Assembly (NCBI RefSeq): GCF_010015445.1
Contig: NC_053134.1
Span: forward strand, 10,537,265 to 10,601,264
Reading direction: 5' to 3'
DNA length: 64,000 nt
DNA from: Perca fluviatilis
Lineage: Eukaryota; Chordata; Actinopteri; Perciformes; Percidae
Part shown: positions 50,651-60,827 of the stretch, one piece after another
Position numbering within the stretch: position 1 is the stretch's first letter
Layout of the letters: the number at the start of each line of letters is the position of its first letter
Position numbers and translations under genes: made by a program
The notes under the pieces: generated by a model
Database searches by the model: none
The model's input: only the letters and a program-made list of their open reading frames with translations
Told to the model about the DNA's origin: nothing

Positions 50651-51486
50651 AGGGAATCTTTGAGCTCAGCAGAAATATTGACTTCATTTTTATCGAGATA
50701 TAATGTATATGCATATTGATGGACATGAATTATTACTGCGATAACATTTTTGGACAGACCTATAAAAATCTGGAATCCATGGCCTCTATTATCTTCTATC
50801 TCAGTTGGCTTGTTTGCTTCACATTGATTGAGTACGACCGTACTCTCTTTTCTGTTAGAAAGGCAGTAAATTCAAACCTTTAAGCCTCTATCCTCACATT
50901 TGATGACATGCTACTGTGTCTGCCGTTCTTTCTAGCACCTCATTTTTCTTTTTATAGCCTAATGCGGGCTTTCACGCTGCCATTTAAACTGCATGTGCTA
51001 TGTTTACCTTGAGAAAAATTGTGCTTTTGTGTAGCAAAGAGTTTTCTGAAAATCTGAATGCTATAAAATATATAAAAAGAAACAATATTAAGTAAAATAA
51101 ATACATGAGACTCTCATTGAGTTTGAGCTCATCTCCAGGCTTTATGAGTGTGTAAACAGGAATCTGCTATAGACGAGATTAGGATGTGTTTTTGGCCATC
51201 TGTCTATAAAAAGCCTGAACGGCAGCAACTACTGCCTTCTCAACAGTAACATCTCTGTCGGCCCACACAAGCACGTATAAACAAAGGCGTGCATGCACAT
51301 GTTCAGGCACACAACACGACCCCACACACACAGCATCAGGACTAATCTGAGATATCAAGCTTCATCGATCAGAACTGCTCTCCCTTGAGGATTACATCAT
51401 TGCCCAGCAAATAGCCAATCAGAGCACAGCTGAGACTGTCCGCTCTGTGAACCCATCTTCTGTAAAAGTAAAGGCAATAAGAAAGA

Positions 51487-51495
51487 GACACACAC

Positions 51496-51546
<51 letters not shown>
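51487..51546 (+). repeat. (CA)n microsatellite
   Basis: About 30 CA units with one CG interruption. Confidence 0.95.
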
Positions 51547-51548
<2 letters not shown>

Positions 51549-52084
51549 GAGGCATTGATATCACTCCCTCAGGTATTGAGTGTTTTATGTAAACCTGCAC
51601 CACTGCAGTGCTCCTCTAGTTAATGTAACAATGACGCATGTTGAGGACATTTTTGTATTGTTTTACTGAGACATATCAAACACATCTCAATCAACAGCTC
51701 TCCCTCTCACATACACAATGATATATTGTTGAAAAACAGCAAAAGGCATTCAGAGTGAATTATGCTGCATAACTTTGTGGCGATAACTTTATGTGTACAG
51801 AGAACTACATTTTCCACGTGGGCAGGAAGAGGCACACTGGTAGATGGCATTTAGGTGCCATCTACCAGTCTGTTTGATAATGTATTGCTTACGTTCTGAT
51901 ACAGTGGATACAATACAATATATTAAGAGGCTATTGTTAAAACTCTACATTACTACACATATACAGTACTTAAACGTCATTGTTTAATATTTGTGTTCCA
52001 ATATTTTGGTATTTAATAAAAGAACTTGGTGACTAGAAAATAAAACTATTCTTGTAAAACTATTCAACATTTTGCGTGCATCCT

Positions 52085-52241
52085 GGTAGCCGTGGAGTCT
52101 AAGATGCATACCGTGAAACCAAAATATCACTGGTTTCAAACTTCAGCCCAAATAATCTCAAGAAAAAAAGTGGCTAGGCGGCACCAACCATAGACCGCAA
52201 CATTACCGGTTCAAGTCCGGCTGGAGACATTTGTTGCATAT

Positions 52242-52286
<45 letters not shown>
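52085..52286 (+). repeat. Two tRNA-like SINE heads and (CT)n
   Basis: The first piece (about 52085-52150) has GTAGCCGTGGAGTCTAAGAT and CTGGTTTCAAACTTC in the place of a B box. The second (about 52168-52235) has ACCATAGACCGCAACATTAC and the better B box GGTTCAAGTCC, then GGCTGGAGACATTTGTTGCA. A 42-bp CT tract follows at 52245-52286, matching the pyrimidine-rich body of these SINEs. It ends about 180 bases downstream (in transcript sense) of the penultimate apaf1 exon. Confidence 0.55.
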
Positions 52287-52288
<2 letters not shown>

Positions 52289-52467
52289 TATTCATCTCTC
52301 TACTGTCGATTCTCTAATGAAGGCATAAAAACCATAATAAGATTTAAAAAAGGTGAATATATAATTTTGTAATAGACTACCAATTTGTGTCCTCTTCTTC
52401 CCAGTGATTCCATACGACCAATGTAGACTTTGCAACCAGTCTGAAGGTATAGAATGTGTTAACATAC

Positions 52468-52614
52468 CTTGACGTAACCGCCAGTCGAGACCAGAAGAGA
52501 GTTGTCTGGGGAGAAGTGCAGGTCGGTCACCCAGCCTCCGTGGAGTGAATCCATGCCGTCCTTCCCGTCACGGGAACAAATCCTCAGCAAAGAGCCGTCC
52601 TTGACACTCCAGAG
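52468..52614 (-). CDS. apaf1: apaf1 exon, penultimate (WD40 blade)
   Basis: Encodes 49 residues from LWSVKDGSLLRICSRDGK to LLVSTGGYVK. The core HGGWVTDLHFSPDNSLL is almost the same as human Apaf-1 (HGGWVTDLCFSPDGKML). Human has 48 residues here, so the length differs by one. Acceptor ATCACAG|CTC and donor AAG|GTATGT are both phase 0. The segment covers a long loop and the last complete WD repeat before the terminal blade. Confidence 0.95.
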
Positions 52615-54314
52615 CTGTGATAGACAGCCGTACATTATAAACCAACCATAACGTGAATGTCACGGATAAACAACAAAGATGTCAGACTCAGCATAACCCC
52701 AATTACAAAATTAAAAAAACTGCAGGTTTTACAATAATAGTGAATATTACATTATTTTGAATTTAGCTTGTGTTAATGTGAGCTGTGTTTTCCCTGCTGT
52801 GTTATCTCCCTGCCTGTGCCATCATTCAACTGTTAACATTCAACTGGTAAAATAAATAAATGAATTCTTATTACGAGGTTAAATTATTTTCAGACCCATA
52901 TTGTGGCCTGTATCGGCAGCTGGAGTTTGCAAAGTTGCCATGGAGATGGTTTAGTTGTCATCGAATGACCCAAGTATGGAATTTTGATTGATAACGGGTG
53001 GTCGTATATAAGGGGAGATCACAACCTCAATCTCTGTTCAAAGGTGGTCTCTGGCATCAGATGTGACCAAAACCCCATGCTGAGGTCACGCGATAACAAC
53101 TAAATGCCATCTGTTTATGACATATATCATAATATTTGTTTTGTCAAACTTCTGTTTCTAAAGGTCAAGCTCAATAAAAATGGGCAATGAAGAGAATTTG
53201 CAGCGTGATATACATTGTGAATGTACCCATAACACCCTACATAAATAATCAAATGACGGTTTGTGATCTTCACTAGAGCAGCGCATCATGTCGATTGCAG
53301 CTGTTATGCAACTGTTCGCATGCCATGTCCATTTGACAATGACACATCACACGTACAGCTATATTTAACACTTGGCATGCTTTTGTGCATGACTCACATT
53401 TGTTTCCATAGAAACAGGGGTGAGATTTCAGTGTGGTTTATGTAATTGGATACAATGGATTCGTCCATTTCTGGATAATGGAGCAGTTCAGCTCAAAGGC
53501 CACCAGAGGGCATTAACCCCTTGCTGACTGCAGGCTGAACAACGCTCAATCTTCCGCTTCACAGACAAACCTTTCATTGACTTTGGGTTTGTGTACAAGC
53601 ACTGCAGGTTCCAAAGCCTTTGGGGATCCAATTTGGCAGCCTGAGTCCTCTCCTTCACCTCCCACTGTCAGACATCTCCTCCTCTTCCTGCTCTCTTTAT
53701 CTCAACTTCCTCACACAACCTGCACCTCCTCCAACTCCCACTTCCCCATCTGAGAAGAAGCCCTGCCTCCTTCCTTTCATGTCACCCCTTCTCTGCGCGC
53801 TGCAGCAATCATGATGTATTAGTAAGCACTTTATCTAAATGAGAGATGAGATGTAATTATAGGGTGATCTCTGGAATAAATGTTGACTGCTGTAATTGTA
53901 TTTTTTTGTAAATTGGATTGAAAATTGGATGGTTTCATACTAGTTGCATAATGTCATTTGGTGTGTGGACACACTGATATCTTCTTGAGGTAGGAAAGTC
54001 AGTGGGAAGTCTGTCCTCACGTCTCATCTGCAGCTTCTGTACTTTCTTCCAATTAATCTCCATCAGTCCCCCCCCCCACACACCCTTCTCTTAAATACCT
54101 CATTTTTCTACATAACTCCAAAAAACTTTCTGCTTCCCATTTTCTCCACTTCACCTTTTTGCATTTAGGCACGGAGCTGAGGTTCATTTCTGACAATGCA
54201 AGAGCAGAACAAGCCTACTAATGAGCCTGAATCCATTCAGATTCAGCCTTTTTTTAACCTTTGCTACCAATGATATGAAATGCAAAGGTTAAGGTCAATG
54301 TTTTGAACACTCAC
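52615..54314 (-). other. apaf1: apaf1 intron, 1700 bp
   Basis: Phase 0, GTGAGT donor (54314) and CACAG acceptor. No element, RNA gene or extra exon recognised inside, apart from short C-rich and CT-rich stretches near 53640-53800 and 54069-54077. Confidence 0.85.
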
Positions 54315-54440
54315 CCGAATCTCTCCGTTGTCGTCTCCTGTTGCAAGGCATTGGCTGTCCCAGGAGAATCGGCAGCTTCGGACACAGTCTTGGTGGCCGC
54401 TCAGGGTGTGGACAAACTGCCAGGACTCACACTGCCACAA
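54315..54440 (-). CDS. apaf1: apaf1 exon (WD40 blade)
   Basis: Encodes 42 residues, LWQCESWQFVHTLSGHQDCV through to CLATGDDNGEIR. The GH dipeptide and the ATGDDNGEIR end match human Apaf-1 exactly in spacing (LLATGDDNGEIR). One exon is one WD repeat, with the repeat's final W supplied by the next exon. Acceptor TATTAG|TTG and donor CGG|GTGAGT, phase 0 at both ends. Confidence 0.96.
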
Positions 54441-54944
54441 CTAATAGCGGAAAGTAATGCACCAAGAAGAAGGAAAAGCAGAAATTGGTATATCAATTGT
54501 GCATGAAATACAAAAAAAAAAAAGACAACCAAAAACAGAAATGTACACATTCGGACTTCATTATCGGAAAAAAATCTGCATGTATTGGATACATTCACTA
54601 CATCACATACAGTTGTGTTCAAAATAATAGTAGTGTGATTTAAAAAAGTGAATAATCATCAAAATCCTTAGAATAGCTTTTAATTCCATACTATCAATGC
54701 ATTGGGAACACTGCAAATTCAATTCTAAATAAAACATGACCAAAATTGATCAAGTTTGTGTTATACCTTTACAGAAAGTGAAGAAAAAGGAATATTAGGC
54801 TGTTCAAAAAAATAGCAGTATTTGCATGTTTCTTTACAAACTCAAACATTTACTGTATAAACTGAAAAATATCTCAAGGGTTTGCTTTACTTTGAATCAC
54901 TGCACTAATATTTAGTTGCATAACCATTATTTATGAGAACTGCT

Positions 54945-56453
54945 TCACATCCGTGTTGCATGGAGTGGACCAACTTCTGGCACCTGTGAACAGGTATTAC
55001 AGCCCAGGACGATTGAACTACATTCCACAATTCCTACATTACTGGGTTTTGCCTCAGAAACAGCATTTTTGATGTCACTTATGGGATTGAGGTCTGGGGA
55101 TTGGGCTGGCCACTCCATAACATCAATCTTGTTCATCTGGAACCAAGACTTTGCTCGCTTACTGGTGTGTTTTGGGTCACTGTCTTGTTGAAAGACCCAT
55201 TTCAAAAGGCATTTCCTCTTCAGCATAAGGCAACATGACCTCTTCAAGTATTTTAACGTATTGAAACTGATCAATGATCCCTGGTATGTGTAGGAAAAAA
55301 AGCGACCGATTCTACTCTGGCTCCAAAAGCCAGAGTCTTTTAAGAACCACCGGTCACTTCTCAAAGTTTCCATTTAATTATGTGTTCGTTGAAAGGCAGA
55401 CCAAGAAATGAATACTCGTTCAGTTAAACTATAACAATCTTTAGTAAAATGATATTGCAAACAGATATTTCATATGCATATGGATCAGCCGCTCCTTCGA
55501 GACTTTCTCTCCGTAACCACCAACAAAGTCTTTCCGGGTCTGAACCGGACCTTCCTTTTCCCTATTCTTTTATTCATCTTCAGGTTCCTCCTCCCGCCAT
55601 TGCGTCTGGGCCGCCAATTGGTTGGATATCACTCAGACTTTCTGTCTCCGAGAAGATAGAGAAGTTGCGCGCTAGAGATTGTCTGTTCCTTTAATAGATT
55701 TCATTAGGTGCATTCTGTTCCAATTGTTTATTAAACAACTCAGGAGCACTTTTGCTCCACTAAATTTGAACCCGTCTTATTTTACACATGCCAGACAGGA
55801 GGAGACAGCGAGGCCATCCCAGGCTACAGGACATTCTTATTCTAAACCAAATATATTTCTACATATGCGATAAATAGGCCAAACACCACAGTATGAGAAA
55901 CATCCCCATAACATGATTTTTGCACCACCATGCTTTACTGTCTTCACAGTACTGTGGCTTGAATTCAGCGCATGGGGGTCATTGGACAAACACAGCCTGC
56001 AGCCCCTAGACCCAAAAAGAACAATTTTGCTCTCATCAGTCCACAGAATGCTCCTTTGGCCAGTCAATGTGTCCTTTGGCAAATTTCAACCTATTCAGTA
56101 CATGTCTTTTTTTCAGCAATGGGACTTTGCGGGGGCTTGTAGCTGATAGCTTTGCTTCACAGCCTTCTTCTGATCGTAACAGTACTCACAGGTAACTTCA
56201 AGTCTTCTTTGATTTTCCTGGAGCTGATCATTGGTTGAGCCTTTGCCATTTTGGCTATTCTTCGATCCATTCAAATGGTAGTTGACTGTTTTTTCCCATG
56301 TCGTTCAGGCTTTGGATGCCATTTCAAGGCATTTGAAATCATTTTGGCTGAGCAGCCTACAGTTTTTTGCACTTCTTTATATGTTTTCCCCTCTCCAATC
56401 AACTTTTTAATCAAAGTCCGCTGTTCCTCAGAGCAATGACTTGAACGACCCAT
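54945..56453 (-). pseudogene. Tc1-like transposase, broken
   Basis: The start at 56453 gives MGRSSHCSEEQRTLIKKLIG, then the helix-turn-helix region (KTYKEVQKTVGCSAKMISNA) and a stop at 56271. The middle includes WTDESKIVLFGSRG (first Asp) and MLWGCFS. The last part includes FQQDSDPKHTSKRAK (second Asp) and WPAQSPDLNPISDIKNAVSE, ending HATRM and stop. Compared with the usual NPIENLW..DIKNAV, four residues including the catalytic Glu are gone as an in-frame 12-base deletion. A 575-bp LTR splits the DDE domain. Removing the LTR and one copy of its duplication leaves the frame continuous at that point. Confidence 0.9.
55289..55863. mobile_element. Solo LTR, 575 bp
   Basis: Begins TGTAGGAAAAAAAGCGACC and ends AATATATTTCTACA, so it has TG...CA ends with a 5-bp inverted TGTAG/CTACA. 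It is flanked by the 4-bp duplication TATG (55285-55288, 55864-55867). Its precise placement is confirmed because the surrounding transposase frame continues across it. There is no internal retroelement sequence and no second LTR, so it is a product of LTR-LTR recombination. A 4-bp duplication fits Gypsy-type or endogenous-retrovirus LTRs; the superfamily is not determined. Confidence 0.85.
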
Positions 56454-57112
56454 TTCGCTGAGTATTTCAGTGTGAAATGCATTATAACCAGCATGCACAA
56501 CATTTGCTTCCTTCCTTCCTTCCTTCAATATGGGCCATAATTGACGCCTGTGTCTTCACAGAATCAATCACCTCACTAAGTGAACTGCTATTATTTTGAA
56601 CATGCCCCTTTCAATTACAGATTCAATTACACAGAATGAGCAGCATGCATGTCATGACTGTTGAGTCTGTTGGTTTTCTATGACTCAACACTTACTAGTA
56701 AATTATTTGCTATGCTATGTCACTTCTACCAAAAAATTGGATTTATGAGGTTAGTGATGTTGGACTGCTATTATTCTGAACACAACTGTAAGTGATGAAT
56801 AAAACTGAAGTGAGTGATAACCCCTTACTTATTCAAGAGTAACCCAGCCAGCTACCCGTTTCTGTAGCACAGGGCAGCTAACGTGTGATATAATGTAGAT
56901 TACGTGCCCTATCTTGTACTCAGGGCAATTGCCTTTGTACACCGACGCATGTATCATTCCTATTTTGCACCCGACGCACAGCGGACTTTTCCCACCACAA
57001 ATGCACGTCGGTAATTAGGGAATGAACTTGTGCTGCCGGGGGCGGTTCAGCGAAAAGAGGAGGCATGTTCAGGCACAAATGTTCCCTCGTGCTATTTTGC
57101 AGTTTCAGAAAA

Positions 57113-57846
57113 TAGAGATGCACCGATTACAACTTTCTAGGGCGATTCCAATTTCCGATTTTCATTGAGTTAGGCCAGCCAATACCGATTTTAGCAGATT
57201 TCGATTTCATTTTTTCTAACCACTTTACAGCACACGCAAATATTTATTTTCTATCTTTTCTTTAATAGAACATTTGGCACAGAACATTTTTTGAACAGAT
57301 AATGGATCACTATAAAATAGAACTATATAAATTACTCCTGCTGTGGGAAATTCACACACATCTAAAGTACAATGTTAGAAACATTTCCTTCTTTTCACAT
57401 CCAATATCCAACTAAAAAAATGAGATTTTGGTTTTTGGTGTCGTCCCTCCACGGCCTACTTTTTCCTTGCAGGTGTTGCATATTGCAAACTTGTTATCTT
57501 CTGCACACACGCTGAAGAATTTCCAAACAGCTGACATGTTGCAGGTTAATTCACAAGGTTCTCTACATGTGCGAGAATAGCGCAGACATGCGCTTCACAC
57601 CGCGAGCGGGTACGCGCAACACACGGCGGAAAGGTTGAGAGAAAGGAAAAGAGACTGTGGTGTCGCTTCCGTGTGTGCGTGCGTCGTTGAGAACTGAAAC
57701 TCGTATAACTTATGTTGTCAGTTAATTTTAGCATTGACCGGCATGAAATCGGCATATGTCAGACTGACCTGCCGGTCGCCGGTCATGGCCAAGCACGTGA
57801 AAACCGTCCAATTCCGGTCACCGGCCGGTCTATCGGTGAATCTCTA
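57113..57846 (-). mobile_element. hAT element, 734 bp, nested in Harbinger
   Basis: Ends TAGAGATGCACCGAT and the complement of TAGAGATTCACCGAT (14/15 match). A perfect 8-bp duplication TCAGAAAA is at 57105-57112 and 57847-57854. The Harbinger sequence reads on across the site. On the minus strand the interior keeps the BED zinc finger start of a hAT transposase, so it is a deletion derivative of an autonomous element. Confidence 0.9.
57412..57537 (-). pseudogene. BED zinc finger remnant of hAT transposase
   Basis: A 41-residue frame starting MSAVWKFFSVCAEDNKFAIC, continuing NTCKEKVGRGGTTPKTKIS. The pattern (VWKFF, then C..C separated by two residues, then a GGT-containing turn) is the N-terminal half of a BED finger, the DNA-binding domain at the start of many hAT transposases and of ZBED genes. 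The frame stops before the His pair that would complete the zinc site. It is too short for routine ORF calling. It lies fully within the 57113-57846 element. Confidence 0.75.
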
Positions 57847-58070
57847 TCAGAAAACAATTCCACCACAGACCAGGAAAAACCTAGTCTAAAATCAGTGGCG
57901 CTAGTCTAAAGTCAGTGGCGCGTTATTCAGATGCTATTTTAGGGGCGCATGCTTGGCCATAATGTAGCGTGTGCACAACGCGCATACACTTTGCTTCTCT
58001 CATCTACACGGATGCAGTAGTTCCCATTTTTGCAAACCATACATAATTACAAGGAAAAATATTACTGAGA

Positions 58071-58565
58071 ATGCGCTTTAGGTGTTTGGATAGGTCAGGA
58101 GGCACTTTACAGTACAGTCCTCAAAAAGTCGCAGCATTCTTTGTGGCTTGTTGTGTTTTACACAACATTTCCATGAATCATGGATGTGTTGATGACATAA
58201 ATGAGGAAATATTAGAGGACTTAAGGAGACGTGATATTGAACTATGGCGGGATTGGACACTCCGGTGGGATCTGGTCCTTGAGTGGCAATGCGCTCCTGG
58301 TGGAGCAGGTGGACGGAGATGTAGTGGGGGGAGGAGGAAGGGGCACAACAGGAACAGGTGGTGTGTTTGGAGGCCCACGCTCCATGGCTGCAGCGATCCT
58401 CTCCAGACTGTGGAGATGCGCCCGAGAGGCAGCAGCAACATCGTCACCCGGTCAAGACGGGCATTTATTACTTTGTTGCATCCCGGACAGCTCCCGCTGG
58501 CGTGCGCCAGGCAAATCCGCCGTCATAATAGCAATCCGCCATGGAACAAGCGCGCCTGCTCTTAA
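58071..58565 (+). pseudogene. Harbinger transposase C-terminal remnant (HARBI1-like)
   Basis: Residues 1-45 read MRFRCLDRSGGTLQYSPQ and then VAAFFVACCVLHNISM. This is the conserved end of the Harbinger/HARBI1 DDE nuclease domain (RWRCLD...YSP.K....i.ACcvLHN). It continues DDINEEILEDLRRRDIE for a few dozen residues and then becomes low-complexity, rich in Gly and Arg, before a stop. The upstream catalytic part is missing; the hAT insertion and deletions occupy that region. Harbinger nucleases are DDE enzymes that act with a partner Myb-like protein, of which there is no sign here. Confidence 0.8.
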
Positions 58566-58818
58566 AGGGAATGTGAGATGACGCTCTGATTGGTTTATTG
58601 CACATTACGCCCAAACCACACCTAGCTTCTTCAGACCAACCCATTTTAGATTTGCGTCGGCCTCAAGACTCATTTATCCCGCCGGTATAATAGCAACAGT
58701 GTCTGAGATCCGCCCAAAAAGCTACTTGCGTTTCACGTTTGATACTTGCGTTTCAGATCGTTAAAATAGGGCCCGACATGTTATTATATAAAATCATCAC
58801 AGCATGGGAATAACAGGT

Positions 58819-58852
<34 letters not shown>

Positions 58853-58853
58853 T
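58819..58853 (+). repeat. (AAT)n microsatellite
   Basis: About 11 ATA units. Confidence 0.93.
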
Positions 58854-59244
58854 GTTCTTTCATGTATTTCTGTAGCTCAAACTAGTCACCACCTGTTAAT
58901 AGCTCTTATGAGGACAAACAATGCAGAGCTAATGCTGTTACAGTGCTGCATCAGAATGATGATACTGTTAATGAATGCTCTCTCACTCTGCTGTTTTCTT
59001 TCTCACTTTGTTTGCATTTTCCAGCTTTACTTTCTGTCTCTCATCCATTGTTCTCTTTATATTCCTCCCTTCTTTCTCTTCCTCTCTCTGTGTTCCTTCC
59101 TTACCCCAGTCACATCCTGTGCCGCACAGAAAATAACACAGCCTCATAATTAGACACTTCATTTGGCAGCCGGCTAACTGTGTCTGCACACAAAGACCCA
59201 TTCATATGAAGGTCAGTAGAAAAAGAGGAAAAAGGGGGAACAGG

Positions 59245-59247
<3 letters not shown>

Positions 59248-59287
<40 letters not shown>
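59248..59287 (+). repeat. (GA)n microsatellite
   Basis: About 20 GA units. Confidence 0.95.
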
Positions 59288-59289
<2 letters not shown>

Positions 59290-60382
59290 GGAGGAAAATG
59301 AATGAGCAGAACAGAGAACCCTCCATCTTTTTGTGGTGCTCAACAAATACTCTCATGGCTGAGCCTTTTGGTTTGACCTCTAGATAGATGGAGACCGGGG
59401 ACTTTATGTTTGTGTGTGTTTTGAGCCACCAAAGCCCTGGCTCGGTCTGGAGAGCAAGGACTATGTGACTGACTGCTAACCAGCCCTACAACACACACAC
59501 CTCAATTATCATCTTTGCCAAATCCATAAAACACACATTCTCTCTCACTCTCACATCCATTGACAGAAGCCAGATTGGCTGCCGACCCAGTGGCTGTTCT
59601 CTACAGTAAGTGTCGACCAAATTCAAATTCCTGTGTGAAAATCTGTGGCACTACATCAACTGCTTTAACAAATGACTGAGAGGTTGGCTTTGCATTGTTT
59701 CGAATACTGGACATTCGGGAAACAACGTTGTCGTCTGCGGTTGAATATTTGACAGAGAAGTATAAATCTAACGCTGAACCACAGCTGTTTTTATGATCCA
59801 AGAAAATGAACAACACTGAGAGGGCAGCATTGTCAGTGTCAAAGAGTGTACAGTCTCAGTACAGTTCAGCATGTACTGTGCTATGGAGTTCCTTTAACTG
59901 TGGATGAGGAGTAGGAAAAGCAATGATTTAAGAACTGCTCGGGGAAAGGTTAAAAACACATCTCCAGCCCACTGAGTCAGTCAAAGTCAGGTGAAAGTCA
60001 AGCGCAGCAGTGTTGGTGAATGGCAACCTGGCAAAAACTACATCCAGACACGGAGCTGGGTCTGTTGCAGGCCAGCCAGCCTGCCAGGCTGTTGGGTCAG
60101 CAGGTCCATGAGCTGCAGTCAAACTAAATGATCACTGGACGTGGGTGGAGAAGGACAGACTGACCTGCAGCTAACTCACCAGGCCCGGGGCCATCTGCTG
60201 CACGCTAATCTCTAAGGTCCCTCCTCTCCCTACTGGAGAAAGCCTCGGATATCACCCGCAGCAATGTGTCCGTGTGTATAAGCTGTAAGTAATGAGTTCA
60301 GAAGGTTTGAGGGAAGATGTTGATGTGTAATAGGTCACGTTGTTACTGGAAGCACAAACAGATATGTCTCATCCCATGAGTA

Positions 60383-60385
<3 letters not shown>

Positions 60386-60467
<82 letters not shown>
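60386..60467 (+). repeat. (GT)n microsatellite at apaf1 donor
   Basis: About 41 GT units (CA in the apaf1 transcript). It begins nine bases into the intron after the exon ending at 60476. Confidence 0.97.
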
Positions 60468-60468
<1 letters not shown>

Positions 60469-60475
60469 GTTGAAC

Positions 60476-60601
60476 CTTAGCAGTCTTGTCAGCAGAGGTG
60501 GTGGCGAAGAGGCATCCATCTGGCGATACATGACAGGACAGGATGGCTCCCCGATGAGCCTGGATGTCCTGCATCTTCTCTCCACTTTCTAGGTCCCACA
60601 T
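60476..60601 (-). CDS. apaf1: apaf1 exon (WD40 blade)
   Basis: Encodes 42 residues, MWDLESGEKMQDIQAHRGAI to FATTSADKTAK. Human Apaf-1 has VWNIITGNK...STSADKTAK at the same length. The conserved SADKTAK end identifies the blade. The first codon is ATG, but it is an internal Met, since the acceptor CTAAAG|ATG is directly before it and the frame is phase 0. The donor is AAG|GTTCAACA, weaker than GTRAGT and followed at once by the CA tract. Confidence 0.96.
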
Positions 60602-60695
60602 CTTTAGAGTTAGCAGGAAAAAGAGAGGGATCATTTTATATTTGATGCTACTGTTAACTGTATTGTAAGTCTGTGTGTGTGTGTGTGTGTTTCAC
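60602..60695 (-). other. apaf1: apaf1 intron, 94 bp
   Basis: Phase 0, AAG|GTGAAACACACAC donor and CTAACTCTAAAG acceptor with CTCTCTTTTTCCTG as polypyrimidine tract. About a fifth of the intron is a CA microsatellite that starts at the sixth base. It is near the minimum size for vertebrate introns. Confidence 0.9.
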
Positions 60696-60827
60696 CTTGA
60701 CAGTGCCATCGAAGGACCAGGACAGCAATCTTGTGTCGACGGGCAAGGTGTAGAGCAGAGAGAAGCATCGGACCTGTTCCTTGTGACCCTGAAGTACTTT
60801 ACACTCCCCAGACTGCCACCTCCACAC
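60696..60827 (-). CDS. apaf1: apaf1 exon (WD40 blade)
   Basis: Encodes 44 residues, VWRWQSGECKVLQGHKEQVR then CFSLLYTLPVDTRLLSWSFD and GTVK. Human Apaf-1 reads VWNWQ...GHQETVKDFRLLKNSRLLSWSFDGTVK with 40 residues, so the fish exon has four extra residues between the FSLL and RLLSWSFD strands. RLLSWSFDGTVK is identical to human. Acceptor ACTGTAG|GTG, donor AAG|GTGAAA, both phase 0. Confidence 0.96.

Larger units (their letters stand above)
54610..56788 (-). mobile_element. Tc1-like DNA transposon (DD34E type), with solo LTR inside
   Basis: TA at 54608-54609 and 56789-56790. Left end CAGTTGTGTTCAAAATAATA; the right end is the complement of CAGTTGTGTTCAGAATAATA. Further inverted similarity includes the AATAGCAGT-type motif. 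Without the LTR and its duplication it would be about 1600 bp, a normal Tc1-like size. It is a different family from the two DD38E copies. Confidence 0.92.
56904..58774 (+). mobile_element. PIF/Harbinger-type element, with nested hAT
   Basis: Left end GTGCCCTATCTTGTACTCAG, right end the complement of GGGCCCTATTTTAACGATCT. The shared terminus is short (about 12 bp with mismatches). Subterminal sequences such as TTTGTACACCGACGCATG and CGTTTGATACTTGCGTTTC are typical of an abundant fish Harbinger family as I recall it. A transposase remnant lies at 58071. The element would be about 1130 bp without the hAT insertion. The 3-bp target duplication is not convincing (TAC and GAC). Confidence 0.75.
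54441..60475 (-). other. apaf1: apaf1 intron, 6035 bp
   Basis: Phase 0. Most of the first 4.3 kb (54610-58774) is transposons: a Tc1-like element with a solo LTR in it, then a Harbinger element with a hAT element in it. 58775-60385 holds an AAT tract, a GA tract and otherwise nothing I recognise. A GT tract abuts the donor side. Confidence 0.88.

Noticed and set aside
56901..58777. A 3-bp target duplication for the Harbinger element
   Set aside because: The flanking triplets are TAC and GAC and do not match the TWA preference, so the ends may be a few bases off or mutated.
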